Positions 25,726 through 34,595 are shown, numbered from the stretch's first letter. The stretch: DNA of 64,000 nucleotides from an uncultured bacterium (GCA_949296425.1 CASFPN010000017.1:1-64000); one strand, 5' to 3'. Translations and numbers: made by a program. The notes: a model not told the origin generated them from the letters alone.

Positions 25726-27501
25726 TTATTTGTGTGCCGTACTTTTCAAGTGAAGTTCTCTTAATTGCTGCAGAGAAGCTTCTCCTGGAGCGTCTGACAT
25801 TAGATCTTTTGCTCCTGAGTTTTTCGGGAATGCAATAACATCTCTTATGCTTTCCGTTCTGCAAAGAAGGGCTACAAGTCTGTCTAATCCGATTGCAAGA
25901 CCTGCATGAGGCGGAGTGCCGTATTGCAAAGCATTAACCATAAATCCGAATTTTTCTTTTGCTTCATCTTCTGTCAAACCTAAAGCTTTGAATACCGCGG
26001 ATTGAACATCTGATGAATGGATTCTCACAGAGCCGCCCCCGAGTTCAGTACCGTTATAGACAATATCATAAGCAATAGATTTTACATTGCCCAAATCACC
26101 GGATTTTAGTTTATCTAAATCTTCAATGCAAGGTGAAGTGAATGGGTGGTGCATTGCCATAAATCTGCCTTCTTCATCACTCCATTCAAACATCGGAAAA
26201 TCTACTACCCACAAAAGATTATGTTTGCTTTCATCAATTAAATTTAATCTTTTGCCGAAATAAAGTCTTAACCTTCCCATTATGTCATAAACAAGTTTAG
26301 GTTTGTCTGCAACAAAGAAGATTATGTCACCAGCTTGGGCTCCTGCGCGTTGTTGAATTTGTTTAGCCTGCTCTTCAGTTACGAATTTCAATACAGGTGA
26401 TTTTGCGCTGCCGTCTTCATTGTAAATAATATTTGCAAGAGCCTTTGCTCCAAATGATACTGCAAGTTTTGTAATATCATCAATATCTTTTCTGGAGAAT
26501 TTTGCTCCGCCCGGTATTCTTATACCGCGGACAATGCCGCCGTTTTCAAGTGTATCTCTTACAATTTTAAATTCTGATTGAAGAATAATATCTCCTATAT
26601 CAAAAAGTTCGAGTCCGAAACGCGTATCCGGTTTGTCTGAACCGAATCTGTCCATAGCTTCCTGCCATGGCATTTGAATAAACGGAGGTTGAACTTCAAC
26701 TCCTGCGGCCTTAAATGTGTCAACTATCAGACCTTCGACAACTTTAATAACATCCTGTTGTTCTACAAACGACATTTCAAGGTCAATTTGTGTGAATTCT
26801 GGCTGTCTGTCAGCACGCAAATCTTCATCCCTGAAGCATTTTGCAATCTGATAATATTTTTCAATACCGCCTACCATCAATAATTGTTTAAAAATTTGTG
26901 GTGATTGCGGAAGTGCATAGAATTTACCTTCCTGAACACGTGACGGAACAAGATAATCTCTTGCACCTTCAGGTGTTGTTTTAATCAAAATCGGTGTTTC
27001 AACTTCTAAAAAATCAAGATTATTTAAATAATTTCTTGCAGCCTGACAAATTTTGTGGCGTAAAGTCAGGTTATGAAGCATTTTTTCACGTCTTATGTCA
27101 AGATATCTGTATTTTAAGCGAATATCTTCTGATACATTTTCATCATCCAGCACAAAAGGAAGTGTTTTGGCATCTGATAAAATTTCCACAAATTCGGGGT
27201 ACATTTCGACCTGACCGGTTGCATATTTTTCATTATAGGTTTCTTCCGGTCTGCGTGTAACTTTGCCGCGTACTGTTATTACATATTCAGAGCGTACTTT
27301 TTCGAAAATTTTATGTACATCCGGATTAATCTGCGGATTTGCAACAAGTTGAAAAAATCCGCTTCTGTCCCTTAATTCAATAAATAAAATACCGCCCAAA
27401 TCACGTACGGTAGACACCCAGCCTGAGAGGGTAACTTCTTCATTAATGTTTGAAAGATTAAGCTCTCCGCAATTGTGGTCTTTCATCTTTGTTTTAATCA
27501 T
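25726..27501 (-). CDS. aspS: Aspartyl-tRNA synthetase
   Basis: The 591-residue class II synthetase charges tRNA-Asp, possibly also tRNA-Asn. It has an N-terminal OB-fold anticodon domain (about 1-105), a catalytic core with FRDEDLRADRQPEFTQID (motif 2) and GLAIGLDRLVALL (motif 3). The bacterial insert (GAD) domain lies around 280-420. Length is typical of bacterial AspRS. AAAGGAA precedes ATG 27501. Confidence 0.97.
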   Translation of the reverse strand: MIKTKMKDHNCGELNLSNINEEVTLSGWVSTVRDLGGILFIELRDRSGFFQLVANPQINPDVHKIFEKVRSEYVITVRGKVTRRPEETYNEKYATGQVEMYPEFVEILSDAKTLPFVLDDENVSEDIRLKYRYLDIRREKMLHNLTLRHKICQAARNYLNNLDFLEVETPILIKTTPEGARDYLVPSRVQEGKFYALPQSPQIFKQLLMVGGIEKYYQIAKCFRDEDLRADRQPEFTQIDLEMSFVEQQDVIKVVEGLIVDTFKAAGVEVQPPFIQMPWQEAMDRFGSDKPDTRFGLELFDIGDIILQSEFKIVRDTLENGGIVRGIRIPGGAKFSRKDIDDITKLAVSFGAKALANIIYNEDGSAKSPVLKFVTEEQAKQIQQRAGAQAGDIIFFVADKPKLVYDIMGRLRLYFGKRLNLIDESKHNLLWVVDFPMFEWSDEEGRFMAMHHPFTSPCIEDLDKLKSGDLGNVKSIAYDIVYNGTELGGGSVRIHSSDVQSAVFKALGLTEDEAKEKFGFMVNALQYGTPPHAGLAIGLDRLVALLCRTESIRDVIAFPKNSGAKDLMSDAPGEASLQQLRELHLKSTAHK

Positions 27502-27591
27502 TTTATATTCCTTTTCTCTTTCTATTTACAGACTTAATTAAATTTTATCAAAAACATAAAAAAAGAACATAAAATGTGAAGAATATTTTAG

Positions 27592-27981
27592 TTATCTTCT
27601 GCGAACTTGACGGTTTTTCTGTCTAAGATGATTCATAGTGCCGGTTTCATCATCTATTTCGTCTTTGTCTTCGTCATAGTAGCTTTCATCATATTCATAA
27701 TCATCAGGAAGAATTTCTATTATTTGTATAGTCATAATGCACGAGATATTCACATGAAGCTGGGGGGATCTATCTGGACGGAATGCAAGGTTTTTACGAT
27801 CTTTTACTTCACAGTTTTTTAATGTAATGAATTGAAAACCTCCATTCAGTATGTAAAAAAGCATATTATCCGGAATTGAATTGCTGAACCTCATATTTTC
27901 GGGCAAAAGAAGTTCCCCCTCAATATGTTGTTCATTTGTTGTTATTAATACCTGCATTCTCGGTAAATCATTAATCATCAT
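27592..27981 (-). CDS. Small protein with acidic stretch and basic tail, unknown
   Basis: The 129-residue protein has a beta-rich N-terminal part (1-88, e.g. MQVLITTNEQHIEGELLLP and MLFYILNGGFQFITL), an Asp/Glu/Tyr-rich stretch (about 90-112) and an Arg-rich end RQKNRQVRRR. No signal peptide or membrane segment. AAAGGAA precedes the ATG. It sits between the SPFH gene and aspS on the same strand. The family is not recognised. Confidence 0.6.
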   Translation of the reverse strand: MMINDLPRMQVLITTNEQHIEGELLLPENMRFSNSIPDNMLFYILNGGFQFITLKNCEVKDRKNLAFRPDRSPQLHVNISCIMTIQIIEILPDDYEYDESYYDEDKDEIDDETGTMNHLRQKNRQVRRR

Positions 27982-28010
27982 TGTTTTTATTCCTTTATTA
28001 AGTAATAATA

Positions 28011-28032
28011 AGCGGCAGTCAACCTGCCGCCT
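28011..28032 (-). terminator. Terminator after the SPFH-protein gene
   Basis: Stem GCGGCAG / CTGCCGC with a 5-nt loop, followed on the minus strand by TTATTATTA. It lies 19 nt after the stop codon. Confidence 0.7.
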
Positions 28033-28049
28033 ATTAATTTTATTTCATA

Positions 28050-29027
28050 TTATTTTGCGGTGCCTTTAAACATTTCTTTTATTCCGTCAACCGAAGATAA
28101 AATCCCTGTTGCTTCATACGGCATATAGACAATTTTGTTATTTTCACCGCTGGTTATTGTTTTCATAGTTTCAAGGTATTTCATTGCGATAAGGTATTTA
28201 TCCGGCTGACCTTTATCTGAAAGAGCTGTAATAATTCTGTTTATAGCTTCTTTTTCGGCATCGGCTTCAATGATACGTGCCTGTGCTATACCTTCTGCTC
28301 TTAAAATTTCAGCCTGTTTTTCACCTTCTGCTGAGCGGATTGCAGCTTCTTTTTCACCTTCGGCTTTTTGAATTGCTGCTTCCTTCAAGCCTTCTGCTTC
28401 AGTGATTGTTGCTTTCTTTTCTCTGTCTGCTTTCATAAGTTTGTCCATGGAAGCCTGAATGTCAGCAGGAGGAAAAATATCCTGAATTTCCACACGGTTA
28501 ACTTTTACACCCCATTTGTTTGTTGCTTCATCAAGTGTTGTGCGCAGTTCATCGTTAATTTTTCCGCGGGAAGTCAGTGTTTCTTGTAAATCCATTTGTC
28601 CTACAAGGTTTCTCAACGTAGTTTGTGTTAATTTCTCTATTGCATCCGGAAGGTTTTTGATTTCATAAACAGCACTTTTAGCATCAACTATTTGGAAATA
28701 AATAAGAGCGTTGATTGTAATAGAAACGTTATCTTTCGTAATTACATTTTGGCGCGGAAAATCATACATTTGTTCTCTTAAATCAATTCTGTTTGTCGAT
28801 TTAAGATAATAATAATTCGTTCCGTCAAGACCTCTTTGAGAAACTTTTTCCAGAATTCCTCTTGGGGATTCTAAAATTGGGAAAATGAAATTCGGACCTG
28901 CCGAAAGAGTTTTTTCATAGCGTCCCATTCTTTCTATTATTACTTCCTGTTGCTGCTGAACTATAATTATGCCTTTAAATACATAAATCAATAATGCAAC
29001 AAGTAAAATTAACAAAACTAAACTCAT
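28050..29027 (-). CDS. SPFH/Band 7 (stomatin-like) membrane protein
   Basis: The 325-residue protein has an N-terminal membrane segment (about 1-20), then an SPFH domain (about 20-190; ERMGRYEKTLSAGPNFIFP, RENVITKDNVSI-like sequence). An Ala/Glu coiled coil with EGEKEAAIR-type repeats follows (about 195-260). It is of the stomatin/QmcA kind that makes membrane microdomain scaffolds. The partner NfeD-like gene lies directly upstream (13-nt gap), the standard arrangement for this family. Confidence 0.93.
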   Translation of the reverse strand: MSLVLLILLVALLIYVFKGIIIVQQQQEVIIERMGRYEKTLSAGPNFIFPILESPRGILEKVSQRGLDGTNYYYLKSTNRIDLREQMYDFPRQNVITKDNVSITINALIYFQIVDAKSAVYEIKNLPDAIEKLTQTTLRNLVGQMDLQETLTSRGKINDELRTTLDEATNKWGVKVNRVEIQDIFPPADIQASMDKLMKADREKKATITEAEGLKEAAIQKAEGEKEAAIRSAEGEKQAEILRAEGIAQARIIEADAEKEAINRIITALSDKGQPDKYLIAMKYLETMKTITSGENNKIVYMPYEATGILSSVDGIKEMFKGTAK

Positions 29028-29040
29028 GATTAGTAATCTC

Positions 29041-29466
29041 CTATATTTTTTCCACTATTAAAACTAAACTTTCATATTTTACAATTTTAACTTCACTACC
29101 TGTTGGAATTGTTTCATCGTTTTCGGTTCTTGCTTCCCATCTTTCGTCGTAAATTGTTATAGCACCTGTATATTTTGTAACCGGTTCAATTACTTTTACA
29201 ATTTTTCCGATATACTTAGCTTTCATACCGGTTTCCTGCTCTTTGTTTTCTTTGTGCTGAAGAAGTATCGGCCGCAGAAAAAGTATGGAAATAATTGAAA
29301 GAACAACAAAAATTAATGTTAAATATATCCAGTTATTTAAGAAAATTGCTATAATTGCGGTTAAAAATCCTGCAAGTGCAAGGTTAAGGAAAAACATGGA
29401 AGGCAAAATCATTTCAAGTATCAGTGAAACAAGCCCCGCTATTGCAAATATTTCCCATAAAACCAT
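29041..29466 (-). CDS. NfeD-like membrane protein
   Basis: The 141-residue protein has three or four hydrophobic segments in residues 1-75 and a soluble OB-fold-like C-terminal domain (about 82-141; GKIVKVIEPVTKYTGAITI, ERWEAR). This is the short NfeD1b form that pairs with stomatin-like proteins. AGGAG precedes ATG 29466. It is the first gene of the pair, divergent from the rqcH-like gene. Confidence 0.88.
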   Translation of the reverse strand: MVLWEIFAIAGLVSLILEMILPSMFFLNLALAGFLTAIIAIFLNNWIYLTLIFVVLSIISILFLRPILLQHKENKEQETGMKAKYIGKIVKVIEPVTKYTGAITIYDERWEARTENDETIPTGSEVKIVKYESLVLIVEKI

Positions 29467-29559
29467 AATTTATGTCTCCTGTGTTATCTATGGATTTCAT
29501 ATTAACATATTTTTCAAAAACCGTCAATTGTTTATTATTGTCTAATATTCTCTTTGTTG

Positions 29560-29565
29560 TAATAT
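29560..29565 (+). promoter_or_regulatory. -10 element, leaderless, for the rqcH-like gene
   Basis: TAATAT ends 7 nt before ATG 29572. TTGTCT at 29538-29543 gives a 16-nt spacer. No ribosome binding site is present. Confidence 0.55.
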
Positions 29566-29571
29566 TTTATT

Positions 29572-30987
29572 ATGATTACATTTGATAGTTTGACTTTAAA
29601 AAAATGGCTGGAACAAAATGCCGAATTTTTGACAGACTCAAGAGTCCAAAAAATTCAGCAGCCGACAAGGCGTGATTTTATTTTTTCTATTCGTAATAAA
29701 TGTGAAACAAAAAAATTATATTTAAATATTAACCCGCAGTATTATCATATATGTTTCATGAATAAGCAAAATGAGAATAAGCGTCTTATTTCAATTCCTG
29801 CAAAACCGCCTATGTTTTGTATGCTGCTCAGGAAATATCTTGAAAATGCTAAAATTATTCGAGTTAATCAGCCTGAGTTTGAAAGAATTTTGGAATTTTA
29901 TTTTGAAACATATAACGAACTGTCTGAAAAAATCTACATTTGTCTCGCAATAGAGTTAATGGGGAAACATTCAAATGTAATTTTGTATAATTACGATACA
30001 AATATAATTCTGGGGTGTGCTCATAATGTAGGTGCGGATAAGAGCCGAGAACGTGAAATGGCAGGCGGTCTGCCTTATGTATATCCTTCAGGACGACCGA
30101 AAAACTGGTACGCAAACGAAAATTCTTTTTCAAGCGGCTCGGATTGTGATATTAATTTAAAGATAGATGACTATTATGCACAGTATATACATGATGATAA
30201 AATTTACAGGATGAAAGAAAATTGTAAGTTACTTGTAAATTCCAGACTGAAAAAAGACAAAAACTCCCTGAAAAAAATTAAAACAAGGCTTGAAAAAGTT
30301 GCTGATTCTGATAAATACAGACTTTATGGCGATTTAATTATGGCTAATCTTTATAATTTGAAAGATTATCAAAAGTCTGTAAAAGTTTTTGATTATGAAA
30401 ATAATAAAGATATTAGTATTGAGCTTGATCCCGCAAAAACACTTAAAGAGAATGCAAATATTTTTTATAAGTTATACAATAAAGCAAAGACCTCCGTTGA
30501 AAAATTGTCTGAATTTTCAAAACATTTACAAGAACAAATTTTATATTATGAACAAATTTTATACTCTATTGAAATAGCGGATAGCGCACAAGATTTAGCT
30601 GAAATAAAAGCTGAACTTGAGCCTGATAGAATAGTCAAGCCTGATAAAAAATTCTCGGCACATCCCTTAGAACTATATATTGACGGTTGTCAAATCTGGG
30701 TTGGACGAAACAACAGGCAGAATGATTATATTGTATCAAAGCTGGCAAAAGATGAAGATCTGTGGTTTCATACAAAAGACTGCGCCGGTTCTCATGTGCT
30801 TTTACGGTGTGGACAGCCCTCAGATAGTTTGATTTTGAAGTGTGCTGAACTTGCCAAAGAATATTCCAAAGGAAAGGAATCATCAAAAGTCGGTGTTATT
30901 TATACAAAACGAAAATTTTTGAAAAAGCCGCCTGGAGCTAATTTAGGGTATGTAACTTATAAATGCGAGCAGGAAATTATTGTCTGA
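29572..30987 (+). CDS. rqcH: NFACT-family ribosome quality control protein (RqcH-like)
   Basis: The 471-residue protein has an NFACT-N domain (about 1-165; IELMGKHSNVIL), a long coiled-coil middle (about 215-345) and an NFACT-R domain (about 360-460; DLWFHTKDCAGSHV, PGANLGYVTY). RqcH binds stalled 50S subunits and recruits tRNA-Ala for C-terminal tailing. It is about 100 residues shorter than the usual 550-580. The missing part appears to be the helix-hairpin-helix region after NFACT-N. The Asp-Arg pair needed for tRNA binding reads Glu-Arg here (EFERILEF). Its TGA overlaps the ATG of the umuC-like gene (TGATG). Confidence 0.88.
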   Translation: MITFDSLTLKKWLEQNAEFLTDSRVQKIQQPTRRDFIFSIRNKCETKKLYLNINPQYYHICFMNKQNENKRLISIPAKPPMFCMLLRKYLENAKIIRVNQPEFERILEFYFETYNELSEKIYICLAIELMGKHSNVILYNYDTNIILGCAHNVGADKSREREMAGGLPYVYPSGRPKNWYANENSFSSGSDCDINLKIDDYYAQYIHDDKIYRMKENCKLLVNSRLKKDKNSLKKIKTRLEKVADSDKYRLYGDLIMANLYNLKDYQKSVKVFDYENNKDISIELDPAKTLKENANIFYKLYNKAKTSVEKLSEFSKHLQEQILYYEQILYSIEIADSAQDLAEIKAELEPDRIVKPDKKFSAHPLELYIDGCQIWVGRNNRQNDYIVSKLAKDEDLWFHTKDCAGSHVLLRCGQPSDSLILKCAELAKEYSKGKESSKVGVIYTKRKFLKKPPGANLGYVTYKCEQEIIV

Positions 30988-32207
30988 TGTTGGAAGAATT
31001 TCAAAACATATCTGATAATGTTGATATGGCACGAAAACATGTGATAGCTCTTGTGGATTGTGACTCTTTTTTTGTCTCCTGTGAACAGGCTGTTAACCCG
31101 GATTTAAAGAATCAACCTGTGTGTGTTATGTCAGGGCGTGGACAGTGTGTTATTTCCCGCTCAAAAGAAGCAAAAAAACTCGGGATTCGTATGGGCATGC
31201 CTTATTTTCAAATTGAAGGACAGATGAAGAAGGCTGTGTATATTAATGCAAACCATGATCTTTATACTCAGATATCAGAAAAAGTTATGTCAGTTTTAAA
31301 GTCTTTTAGTCCTAAAGTTGAAGTTTATTCCATAGATGAAGCTTTTGTTGATTTGACGGGACTAGAACGCTTGTATAAGAAAAATTATCTTGAAATTGCA
31401 CAAATGATAAGACAGGAAGTAATGGAAAAGGTTGATATTCCGGTATCAATAGGGCTAAGCTCTTCCAAATCCCTTGCAAAACTTGCATCTGATAAGGCTA
31501 AAAAGCTTGAGGAAGGTGTATTTCTTATCGGGTCAAGAAAAATTATTCCTGTTCTTGAAAAAACAAGTATTGACGAAATTTGGGGAATTGGTAAAAATTT
31601 GTCCTTATTGTTTAGAAAAAACGGTATTTTGACTGCCTATGAACTTGTTCAGCAGGATGATATATGGCTTAACAAACAGGTTGGTATAAGAGGTCTTGAG
31701 ATGAAGCATGAGCTTTTGGGCGAGATGGTGTCTCCGGTATCTGATGAAGTTAAGCTTCCTAAATCAATTCAAAAAACAAGTGCGCTTGCAAAATTTTCGT
31801 CTGATAAAAATTATCTTAAAAATTCGCTGAATTACCATATTCACAGAGCCTGTGTAAAGCTAAGAAAAATTAATGCTAAATGTCATGGTATAAGTATTTT
31901 TTTAAGAACAAAGGATTTTAAAGTTTTTTGTGAAAAGAAAATTTTAAATGCCGCAACTGATTTTGAGCTGGAAATTTCATCTGTTATATTTGAGCTCCTT
32001 GATAAAATGTATAATCCGAATACTCTTTATCGGAGTACAGGTGTAATTCTTGATACATTTGTGTTTAATCATGAGGCGCAGATGTCTTTGTTTGCAGATG
32101 CTAATGTTGATTTAAAAAAAGGAAAACTCGCAAAGTGCCTTGATAATTTGGAGCAGCGTTTTGGTAAAGATATTATTCAAACAGGTTTTATAAAAAAAGA
32201 TGTATAA
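30987..32207 (+). CDS. Y-family DNA polymerase, UmuC-like
   Basis: The product is about 406 residues. Palm-domain acidic residues are visible in LVDCDSFFVSCEQA (near 22) and YSIDEAFVDLTG (near 115). SRSKEAKKLGIRMGMPYFQI is UmuC-like, and VSIGLSSSKSLAKLASDKAK and IDEIWGIGKNL (HhH) follow. A little-finger domain lies at about 245-355. It should carry out translesion synthesis. No umuD is adjacent, so it may act as a DinB-like single polymerase. ATG 30987 overlaps the previous stop codon as TGATG, which ties its translation to the rqcH-like gene; earlier in-frame codons lie inside that gene. Confidence 0.9.
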   Translation: MLEEFQNISDNVDMARKHVIALVDCDSFFVSCEQAVNPDLKNQPVCVMSGRGQCVISRSKEAKKLGIRMGMPYFQIEGQMKKAVYINANHDLYTQISEKVMSVLKSFSPKVEVYSIDEAFVDLTGLERLYKKNYLEIAQMIRQEVMEKVDIPVSIGLSSSKSLAKLASDKAKKLEEGVFLIGSRKIIPVLEKTSIDEIWGIGKNLSLLFRKNGILTAYELVQQDDIWLNKQVGIRGLEMKHELLGEMVSPVSDEVKLPKSIQKTSALAKFSSDKNYLKNSLNYHIHRACVKLRKINAKCHGISIFLRTKDFKVFCEKKILNAATDFELEISSVIFELLDKMYNPNTLYRSTGVILDTFVFNHEAQMSLFADANVDLKKGKLAKCLDNLEQRFGKDIIQTGFIKKDV

Positions 32208-32210
32208 AAA

Positions 32211-32244
32211 ATCAGCTTCCATGTTTTATAGGAAGCTGATTTAA
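32211..32244 (+). terminator. Terminator between umuC-like and SLH genes
   Basis: Stem ATCAGCTTCC / GGAAGCTGAT with a 10-nt loop and A/T runs on both sides; it can serve both convergent genes. Confidence 0.85.
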
Positions 32245-32258
32245 TGTACTTTTTGTTT

Positions 32259-33410
32259 TTATTCAATAATCCATCCGTTTGTCAAATCAATTTTTATTGG
32301 TTTTAAAACCTTCATATAAATTACTTCGTCAGGAGTTGCATTTAGCTTTTCGCCCTTTAAAGTTGCTCTGACGATTTTCATAAACCAGTTTCTGTGTTTT
32401 GTAATTTCCGCAACACCTTTAAATCCAACCGTTTGGTCGTTATTTGTCGTCAAAAGTGCGTTGTCTAAAACCAATACGCCGTTTCTTACAAACCATTTGC
32501 CGCTTCTTACATCCAAAAGTTGTCCTTTGAGATTTGAGCCGGCATAAACAAGTATAAATTTGTCTTTTGTTATGTAGTTTTGAGGCGCACTTGCAATATA
32601 CATTTCTCCTGGTTGTGAAGATTGAGAGCTGATATATTTTGTTAATTTTATTGGAATAATCGCTCCTGACGGTATAGTGCCTATGCTTCCCTGTACAAAT
32701 GCATTTTCTACAATATAACCTTCACCGGTTTTCTTTCTCATTGCTTCTGCAAGTTTTGCATTAGGATTTAATTTTGCCTGTTCCATCATATTGAAAAGAA
32801 TTGCCGTAACTTCAGCTCTGGTTGCAGGTCTGTTTGCTTCTATTCTTGCTTTGTCTTCGGAAGGTATTGTAACCAGCATATTTAATATTTCTGCTTTTCC
32901 GGCAGGGATTACAAACCATTCCGGTACTTCATTTACATCTGCGAACCTTTTTGACAAAACCTCTTTAGCTTTAATATCACTTATCTGTTCTGTAGTAAGT
33001 GCGTTAACAGCAACTGAGATTGATTCGGCACGTGTTACTGTATCTTCCGGCCTGAAAGGTTCTCCCAGAGGCGGACAGGAAATTAAATCAAAATATAATG
33101 CCTTTTGTATTACATCATAAGCCCAAAATGAAGTATCAATGTCGGTAAATGCAACAGGCTGAGCTACTGTTGTATGTTCCTGCCCTAAAGCTTTTATAGC
33201 CATTGATGCAAATTCCGCGCGTGAAACATTTTCATCAGGTTTGAAGGTTCCGTCAGGGTAACCTACAATTACACCTTTTTCTGTTAATTCTTCTATTTGT
33301 TTTGCAGCCCAGTGAGTTGAATCTACATCAGGGTATGCAATGACAGGAGATGCTATACCTGCACAAAATAAAAGAGCCAGCAGAAGTTTTAACATTTTTT
33401 TCATATCCAC
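32259..33410 (-). CDS. SLH-domain envelope protein
   Basis: The 383-residue protein has a signal peptide (to about residue 25, ending SPVIA). It contains three S-layer homology repeats: about 28-75 (DSTHWAAKQIEEL, GYPDGTFKPDENVSRAEFA), 88-140 (DTSFWAYDVIQKAL, FRPEDTVTRAESIS) and 160-215 (partly degenerate). The C-terminal half is beta-rich with no known domain. SLH repeats bind cell-wall polymers and in cyanobacteria anchor outer-membrane proteins. It is too short to be an SLH-OprB porin. A GGAG-type site precedes the ATG. Confidence 0.88.
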   Translation of the reverse strand: MDMKKMLKLLLALLFCAGIASPVIAYPDVDSTHWAAKQIEELTEKGVIVGYPDGTFKPDENVSRAEFASMAIKALGQEHTTVAQPVAFTDIDTSFWAYDVIQKALYFDLISCPPLGEPFRPEDTVTRAESISVAVNALTTEQISDIKAKEVLSKRFADVNEVPEWFVIPAGKAEILNMLVTIPSEDKARIEANRPATRAEVTAILFNMMEQAKLNPNAKLAEAMRKKTGEGYIVENAFVQGSIGTIPSGAIIPIKLTKYISSQSSQPGEMYIASAPQNYITKDKFILVYAGSNLKGQLLDVRSGKWFVRNGVLVLDNALLTTNNDQTVGFKGVAEITKHRNWFMKIVRATLKGEKLNATPDEVIYMKVLKPIKIDLTNGWIIE

Positions 33411-33490
33411 TCTCCTATAATAACTAATCCACTTACATGCTAACTATAAAACTTTGAAACGGCAAGTATATCTAAAGATATGTTAATACT

Positions 33491-34078
33491 TTAAAAATTG
33501 TGTCTCATTCTGTTGTATTCAAGTGAACGCTGTGCAGCTTCTCTCACTTCTTCTGGCAATTTTTCATCGTTTTTGGTTTTTATTATAAGTTTTATGCATC
33601 TCATATCGTATGTTGCCGCAAAATATCCCCAGTAAAAATCTATTGATTTTATATCCTTCAAACTTTCATTGGAATCCAGAAGCCCTTCTATTTCCGGTTC
33701 AACCAGTAATGCAATATCAATAGCTTTTTTAGCAGGTTTTGAAATTTTTAATTTTTTCCAATATTTTGCATGATCTCTGCCTTCCTGATGTAAAAGGCCT
33801 GTTAAAAAGCCGATAACTGCTGCTTTATGTTTGCCATATTCAAAAGTATTAAGTCTTGAAAGATAGTTCAAAATGGTAGGAATAGTGAGAATGTCACGTG
33901 TTTTGTGATAATCTCCCATTAAACTGTCAAGAGTTTCCACCATGTGATCTGCCGGAATTTCTTGTTCCATAGGCGGAGTCAATGATATATGAAGGTAGGC
34001 TTCTCTAATTGTGAAAAACAGTATAATTAGGCCTAAAATTGTAAAAAACGTATATTTTAAAATTTTTTCTCTGTTCAT
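33491..34078 (-). CDS. Membrane-anchored protein of unknown function
   Basis: The 195-residue protein has one N-terminal membrane segment (about 8-26) and an otherwise soluble helical body, probably outside the membrane. Phrases such as VRDAAQRSLEYNRMR-like end (REAAQRSLEYNRM) recall helical repeats, but no family is recognised. It is on the same strand as the SLH gene, 80 nt upstream of it. A bidirectional terminator lies just before its start. Confidence 0.6.
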   Translation of the reverse strand: MNREKILKYTFFTILGLIILFFTIREAYLHISLTPPMEQEIPADHMVETLDSLMGDYHKTRDILTIPTILNYLSRLNTFEYGKHKAAVIGFLTGLLHQEGRDHAKYWKKLKISKPAKKAIDIALLVEPEIEGLLDSNESLKDIKSIDFYWGYFAATYDMRCIKLIIKTKNDEKLPEEVREAAQRSLEYNRMRHNF

Positions 34079-34106
34079 AAAGCTAATAACACCTCTTTTT
34101 AAACGG

Positions 34107-34141
34107 ATTAAAAAAGAGAGTCCGCGGACTCTCTTTTTTTT
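34107..34141. terminator. Perfect palindromic terminator after the tRNA cluster
   Basis: AAAGAGAGTCC / GGACTCTCTTT forms a perfect stem around GCGC-free centre CCGCGG with A- and T-runs. It ends minus-strand transcription from the Thr-Thr-Tyr tRNA genes. Confidence 0.92.
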
Positions 34142-34145
34142 ATGG

Positions 34146-34339
34146 TGGGCAGGGGTGGATTTCTTGCTCGTTCGCTTTTAACGGGTCTACGGTTGATTGC
34201 TGTATAATGTTGATTATTCTGCAATCAAGCCTTCGCCCTCAGCTCACTCGCGCTCGAACCATTGACAAACTTTCGTTTGTGTGGTTCTCATCCATTTTAC
34301 CTGCAAATAACTACAAATAAAACTGGGCAGGGGTGGATT
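34146..34339. repeat. 16-bp direct repeat of the tRNA-Tyr 3' end flanking a 162-bp spacer
   Basis: TGGGCAGGGGTGGATT occurs at 34146-34161 and at 34324-34339; the second copy is the 3' end of tRNA-Tyr, beginning exactly at its discriminator base. The spacer has no gene but holds two hairpins: TTGATTGC / GCAATCAA near 34192-34226 and GAACCA...ACAAAC / GTTTGT...TGGTTC near 34255-34286. Duplication of a tRNA 3' end is typical of integration events. Confidence 0.8.
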
Positions 34340-34406
34340 CGAACCACCGTAGTCTCGCGACGGCAGATTTACAGTCTGCTCCCTTTAGCCACTCGGGCAC
34401 CTACCC
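34324..34406 (-). tRNA. tRNA-Tyr (GTA)
   Basis: 83 nt, class II. Acceptor GGGTAGG / CCTGCCC with one G-T pair, discriminator A, anticodon loop CTGTAAA (GTA), a long variable arm, and a T-loop TTCGAAT. CCA is not encoded. It is the last gene of the Thr-Thr-Tyr cluster. Confidence 0.97.
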
Positions 34407-34427
34407 ATATATTTAGTTTTCAAAAAT

Positions 34428-34499
34428 TGCCTTTGACGGGATTTGAACCCGTGGCCTCTCCCTTACCAAGGGAGTGCGCTACCCCTGCGCCACAAAGGC
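34428..34499 (-). tRNA. tRNA-Thr (GGT)
   Basis: 72 nt. Acceptor GCCTTTG / CAAAGGC, anticodon loop TTGGTAA (GGT), T-loop TTCAAAT, discriminator A. CCA is not encoded. A disrupted copy of its 5' half lies immediately upstream at 34515-34595. Confidence 0.97.
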
Positions 34500-34514
34500 T
34501 CAAATACTTGTTTG

Positions 34515-34595
34515 TACCAAGGGAGTGCTGCTACCCTCCCTCCACTCGACAACACTCAGTTGTCTCGCGGAGCCTTGCAACAAAGGCTCAAATAC
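34515..34595 (-). pseudogene. tRNA-Thr remnant with an inserted hairpin
   Basis: TACCAAGGGAGTGC (34515-34528, anticodon arm) and CAAAGGCTCAAATAC (34581-34595, 5' acceptor and upstream flank) repeat the intact tRNA-Thr(GGT) at 34464-34477 and 34493-34507. Between them the D-arm region is replaced by a longer sequence with hairpin CGACAAC / GTTGTCTCG. The 3' half is missing, so it cannot form a tRNA. Confidence 0.75.

Noticed and set aside
27765-27772. Shorter G run (about six) near 27770 as another contingency tract
   Set aside because: Six or fewer bases are too short to be a likely slippage site and the run is antisense to a coding region in frame.
33491-33530. Reading the C-terminal helices of gene 33491 as HEAT repeats
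   Set aside because: Only one short stretch fits; not enough for a domain call.
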